Assembly: GCA_016808115.1 (NCBI GenBank)
Contig: JAEQBH010002184.1
Location: 62,001 to 126,000, forward strand
Length of the DNA: 64,000 nucleotides
Reading direction: 5' to 3'
Origin: Tetrastigma voinierianum
Taxonomy: Eukaryota; Streptophyta; Magnoliopsida; Vitales; Vitaceae
The notes under the pieces were generated by a model, which saw only the letters and a program-made list of their open reading frames with translations, was not told the origin of the DNA and did not search any database. The translations under genes were made by a program, and so were the position numbers. Below, piece after piece: positions 60,290-64,000 of the stretch. Within the stretch, counting starts at the first letter, position 1. The number at the start of each line of letters is the position of its first letter.

Positions 60290-61108
60290 ATTGTCCAGGA
60301 CAATGCCTTCTATTACCATAAAATGGCATTTTTCCCAATTCAAAGCTAAATTCTTGTCCTAGCACCTCTGAAGTATTGTTCCCAAATTTTGCAGGCACTG
60401 CTCAAAACTGGATCCATAGACTGTGAAGTCATCCATGAATATCTCCATAACCTCCTCTGCCAAGTCTGAGAACATAAACATCATGCATCTTTGAAATGTA
60501 GCAGGAGCATTGCATAGCCCAAATGACATTCTTCTAAAAGCAAAAGTACCATAAGGGCATGTGAAAGTGGTTTTCTCCTAGTCCTCAGGTGCAATAGAAA
60601 TTTGGTTATAACCAGAATACCCATCAAGAAAACATAAGTGAGGGTGTCCTGACAATCTATCCAACATCTTATCAATGAAAGGTAGAGGAAAAAGATCTTT
60701 CCTGGTTGTAGTATTTAATTTTCTGTAATCTATACACATCCTCCATCCTGTCACAGTTCTTGTAGGAATTAGTTCATTCCTTTCATTCCTGATCACAGTG
60801 AATCCACCCTTCTTGGGAACCACATGAACTGATCTCACCTAAGGGCTATATGATATTGCATAAATAAAACCTGCATTTAACCATTTCATTACTTCCTTCC
60901 TTACAACATCCTTCATTACTGGATTCAGCCTTCTTTGGTGTTCAATTGAAGTCTTTGCATTATCTTCTAGTAGAATTTTATGCATGCAAATAGAAGGACT
61001 GATACCCTTGAGATCTTTAATTGACCAAGCAATTGCTTCCTTGTATTTTCTTAGAATCTTTAATAGCTTTTGTTCTTCATTCTCAGTTAATGTAGCTGAT
61101 ATGATCAC
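60290..61108 (-). pseudogene. Gypsy reverse transcriptase, nearly open
   Basis: A single frame spans this region with only a few stops (TAG after SYSP, TAG after APED, TAG after LQRC). Motifs: RLNPVMKDVVRKEVMKWL, VVPKKGGFTVI, WRMCIDYRKLNTTTRKD, PLPFIDKMLDRLSG, CFLDGYSGYNQI, TFAFRRMSFGLCNAPATFQR, the catalytic box EIFMDDFTVYG (about 60,445), and LNWEKCHFMV. Stops look like single transitions from TGG or CAG. This is the least decayed coding stretch of the window beside the ORF at 55,309-57,162. Confidence 0.9.
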
Positions 61109-61192
61109 TGGTTTTGCCTTTTATGGCTTTAAGAAAGCATATTTAAGATGACTAGGCAATTCTTTCAATATCAACCCTTATGTACTTGTTTC

Positions 61193-61886
61193 TTACTCAG
61201 TTGCTTTCTTTTCCTTGCTGCATGATGTTTCTTGACTGTTTTCAATCAAACTTAAGATTGTTTTTGTGTATTTCAAACTGGAATGTAGCAATTCATAATC
61301 AACACTCTTAAGATAATGGAAATTCATCTCATTTTCATTGATAAAATGCTGGATATTACAATCAGAGTTCAGTTCAAGACTGATGGGACTAATGTTATCT
61401 ACATTCATACAATTTTCCTCATCAACATTAGTCTGTACTAAGCTTTTGTTGAGGTTGAAGTGCACTGCTTCATTTCCCACTCTTAGGGTAAGCTCACCCT
61501 TATGTACATCGATCAGAGTAGCTCTAGTTGCTAAGAAAGGTCTTCCTAATGTAGGAACTTGTGTCTTCATTTTCATGACAACTTAAAATCCACAAGAGCA
61601 TGAATTTCCCTACCTTGACCAGTACATCTTCAAGGACTCCTTCTGGTTGTGCAATTGACCTATCAGCCATTTGCAGTGTAATTGATGTTGGGGTAAGTTC
61701 CCCCAAACTCAACCTTTGTACAACTGATAAGGGTATCAAATTAATGCTGGCACCTGAGTCACACAAAGCTTTTTTGAATTCATATTTCCTAATAGTGTAG
61801 GGAATGGTAAAGCTGCCAGGGTCTTTCATCTTAGCTGGTAGACTCTTCTGAATAATTGCACTACATGTTGCAGTTAGACTCACCAC
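61193..61886 (-). pseudogene. Gypsy protease region
   Basis: PGSFTIPYTI then ALCDSGASINLIPLSVVQRL gives the Asp protease active site (DSGA) at about 61,770. LADRS-like LQMADRSIAQPEGVLEDVLVKVG follows and, after a frameshift near 61,575, a TPTLGRPFLATRATLIDV-like stretch. The retained motif is typical of Athila/Tat polyproteins. Gag, which should lie further right, is replaced by the inserted LTR at 61,926. Confidence 0.85.
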
Positions 61887-61925
61887 TCCTTCCTTAGTAA
61901 TTTTCTTCTTTTTGCTCAGTATATC

Positions 61926-63099
61926 TGATGAGTGCCTAAAATACTCATATTTTACCCGTGCCCACTTTATGTTTTTAGTTGATTTTACATTTAAATAAGC
62001 GCATTATAGCCCAAGATATGATTTATGGAGTTTTTTTGAATTGCAAGTGAAGAGGGTGCTTTTTGGCAATTTGGAGCTGAAAAGAAAAAGTAGGAGAAAA
62101 ACTGGTAGCAACGTCGCGACGTTCCAACGTCGTGACGTCGCAACGTCACGACACTTGGTCAACAGAGAAAAGTCAACAAGTAACCCAACGTCGCGACATC
62201 ATCACGATTTCTGCCTCAGAAGCATAAAAAGCAATGGAGACATAATTTCGAGGCATCGAAGAACGCGCGGACTAGAGCGGGGAAAGCAGAGCAGTAGCGA
62301 CTCAGATCATTGGAAAACACAATGTTTTTTCAGATTCTTCTTTTTCTCTGAGCAACCGCCGATGATATGCATTGATGTTTACATTTCGGTCCAACATGTT
62401 CTGCATTTCTATCTAGGGTTTTTTTTTTAACCCTGTCATAATTGAATGGATTAAGGTTCAAACATATATTATTCAATTTATTTATGATTCGCATTGATCT
62501 GCTCTATATCTGTGATTTAAATACATGGTAATGTCTAGCCAACATTGGCATGATCCTGCTGGGTATCCGAGATAGAGAGATAAGGACTATCAGGGATTTG
62601 AATAGAGTGACCCTCGATTAAATCGGTAAATAGAGATATCTCGATTCCGGGTGTGGCGATTAGGGTTTGAACATTTAAGCGTTTTGGAGTATTGGGTCGG
62701 GGCAGAGATGAACCCAACCCTACCGGGGCGAGATAGGGCTGGATATACCTCGAGAGAGGGTATTCATAGGCACCATCACCCCGCCATCGAAGTCATTAAT
62801 AGACCGAGTAGTAATTCCTATAGGTACAACCATCAAAGTGGTAGGAGACAAATCCCTAGTCTCCAAAGCAGAGTAAGTCCCCACGTTAAATTAGCTTTCA
62901 TTTTAATCTCATACATTAGTTAGATAGCCATTCAGCGTTTCGTCCAGATAATATTATAAGGCCAATTTCAATAGTTAATGCACTTCTCCCCGTTGATATA
63001 TATCCGTACTTAGGTACACTATATTACTTGATACGACGCGTGCACTTACGCACATAGGCGCTACATCTAGTTTTTACACATCACGCTTTCGACCTATCA
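61926..63099 (+). repeat. LTR of a plus-strand gypsy element
   Basis: 1,174 bp, TGATGAGTGCCTAAAATACT...GACCTATCA, with TGAT/ATCA ends. Contains a GTCGCGAC-type cluster (62,110-62,190) and a GTGCACTTACGCAC block near the end. AGTTTTTGGC and GAGGATGAAG just after it (63,100-63,122) look like a primer site with an internal deletion. Confidence 0.7.
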
Positions 63100-63230
63100 A
63101 GTTTTTGGCCTGACGAGGATGAAGTTTTCGTGTTGATATTGACAAGAGGCAATTAGATATTACTCTGGAATTTTCCTTTTTATTTTTTTTATTTTGCTTA
63201 TACAAATACTTGTAATTTGGTCTTTGTGTT

Positions 63231-63685
63231 TTGCGTGTGATTGCAAATCAAGTCTACAGTGAGTGTATGCGAAGACAGGGTCAAGTTGAACTACATCCGT
63301 TTGATCCTGAACCGGAAAGAACCTTACACCGTTTACGTAGAGAACAAAGAGAAGCACAACATAGAGATCTAGCAATCATGCAGAACAATGTAGAGCAAGA
63401 TTATGGCCAAGATCAAAACGAGCCACAAGGGGGTCACAATGGGAATAATGGTAGGAATCAGGTGCCCAGGCCGTTTATACAGCCAGATGATCCATTCATG
63501 TTGCTAGAAGAGTTTGCCCTACCACCTACAGTTGTTCAGACGACTATCCGAAGACCACCTATTCAGGCAAACAACTTCGAAATGGGCCGCTGGATCTTAC
63601 AGATGCTTCCGCGTAACATCCCTGCTCCACTCTGATTGCCAAATGAGAATCCGGCTGCACTTAACCAACTCGATTCGTGCTACAA
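63231..63685 (+). pseudogene. Gypsy gag N-terminal remnant
   Basis: Open for about 134 codons with FDPEPERTLHRLRREQREA, an Asn/Gln/Gly-rich stretch, and PIQANNFE, as at the start of Athila/Tat gag. A stop (TGA) precedes LPNENPAA. One frameshift at about 63,651 then restores HLTNSIRAT, the conserved gag block. The first codon of the open frame is not clearly an initiator. Confidence 0.75.
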
Positions 63686-63689
63686 TAAG

Positions 63690-64000
63690 GTAAATTTGAA
63701 TCAAACAAAATTTGTATCCTAGGATTCCTACTACCGTAGCTAAGCTACTGCAGTATAGTGGTCTAGGGTTGAACTTAGGGATGGGTTTTCTTCGCACAAA
63801 TGATTTACAGTGAAGGCCAAAATGGTGAATTTGGTTTGGATTTTCAGGTTTGGTAAAAACAGTGAGGGGTATTGTTTGGAAAACTGAAATTTAAATACAA
63901 TAAAATGTAAAAGAAGTATCCTTAAAGTGTCGTCACTGGATATGGGGTTCTAAAGGTCACAGAGGGGTTCTCGGGTTCATTTCCTCGCATGGGGAGGATG
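63690..64000. other. Unassigned end of window
   Basis: Does not continue gag. Probably another insertion whose limits lie outside the window. Confidence 0.3.

Larger units (their letters stand above)
50442..61925 (-). mobile_element. Athila/Tat-like Ty3/gypsy element (minus strand)
   Basis: From right to left: protease, RT, RNase H, integrase with a GPF/Y-like end, a spacer with a polypurine tract, a second large ORF with a plant-transposon-type domain, a second polypurine tract, then a long LTR. The 5' LTR and gag are cut off at 61,926 by another element. Pol order and motifs are gypsy, and the downstream ORF and style of ends fit Athila/Tat. It may instead be two elements in tandem (see findings). 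Confidence 0.75.
61926..64000 (+). mobile_element. Athila/Tat-like gypsy element (plus strand), runs off the window
   Basis: LTR, decayed primer site and gag remnant in order. It lies head-on to the minus-strand element and interrupts it. The interior after about 63,690 no longer reads as gag. Confidence 0.65.

Noticed and set aside
1..64000. CRISPR arrays, rRNA genes, canonical tRNA genes, bacterial operons
   Set aside because: None seen; the tandem repeats lack CRISPR-like unique spacers and the sequence is plant nuclear.

Overview
This is nuclear DNA of a flowering plant, probably a eudicot: AT-rich, gene-poor and packed with nested LTR retrotransposons. Two decayed host genes are recognisably plant genes (a fused aminodeoxychorismate synthase and an autoinhibited Ca2+-ATPase), and the retroelements belong to plant lineages (Athila/Tat-like gypsy, copia primed by initiator Met tRNA, TRIMs, CACTA). 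The species cannot be told from the sequence. No intact host gene is visible. Most open frames are chance, low-complexity or transposon debris.

Layout. 1-2,495: a short tandem repeat, a snRNA-type promoter motif, and an exon-derived piece of aminodeoxychorismate synthase (ADCS, minus strand). 2,496-8,480: a solo LTR of family C (starts TGTGAAACCC) split by a solo LTR of family A (starts TGTAACACCCC). 8,761-16,455: a CACTA-like element containing a minus-strand family C solo LTR. 16,542-16,905: the ADCS exon that precedes the first piece, so one ADCS intron has been inflated to about 14.5 kb by transposons. 17,138-18,970: another family C LTR. 19,543-24,045: a very small non-autonomous LTR element with perfect TTCAA target duplications, itself split by a family A solo LTR with perfect TTTGT duplications. 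24,046-29,156: mostly unassigned, with a possible CACTA end. 29,157-31,480: Ca2+-ATPase pseudogene (minus). 34,430-35,449: plant mobile domain pseudogene (minus) with a recognisable intron.

35,805-40,900 is a 3' LTR of family B (TGTAATGCCC...TTACA) carrying a family C solo LTR (GGGTA duplications). It abuts a truncated copia element, 40,901-47,434, with primer site, gag, protease, integrase, RT, RNase H, polypurine tract and 3' LTR. That copia interrupts a second ADCS-derived copy (47,435-47,945). Next come a 140-bp-LTR TRIM (48,426-49,186) and a second family B LTR. From 50,442 to 61,925 lies a minus-strand Athila/Tat-like gypsy element with a 3-kb LTR, a large downstream ORF with a plant-transposon-type domain, and pol (integrase, RNase H, RT, protease). 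It is interrupted at 61,926 by a plus-strand gypsy element of similar style (LTR 61,926-63,099, gag remnant after it).

The points most worth attention are the two ADCS-derived copies broken up over 46 kb, the insertions whose order can be read from target duplications, the near-intact ORF downstream of pol together with two near-identical polypurine tracts, the CpG-rich GTCGCGAC motif repeated in the gypsy LTRs, and snRNA-promoter-like elements inside or resembling TRIM LTRs. All identifications are from reading the sequence; no database search was run.
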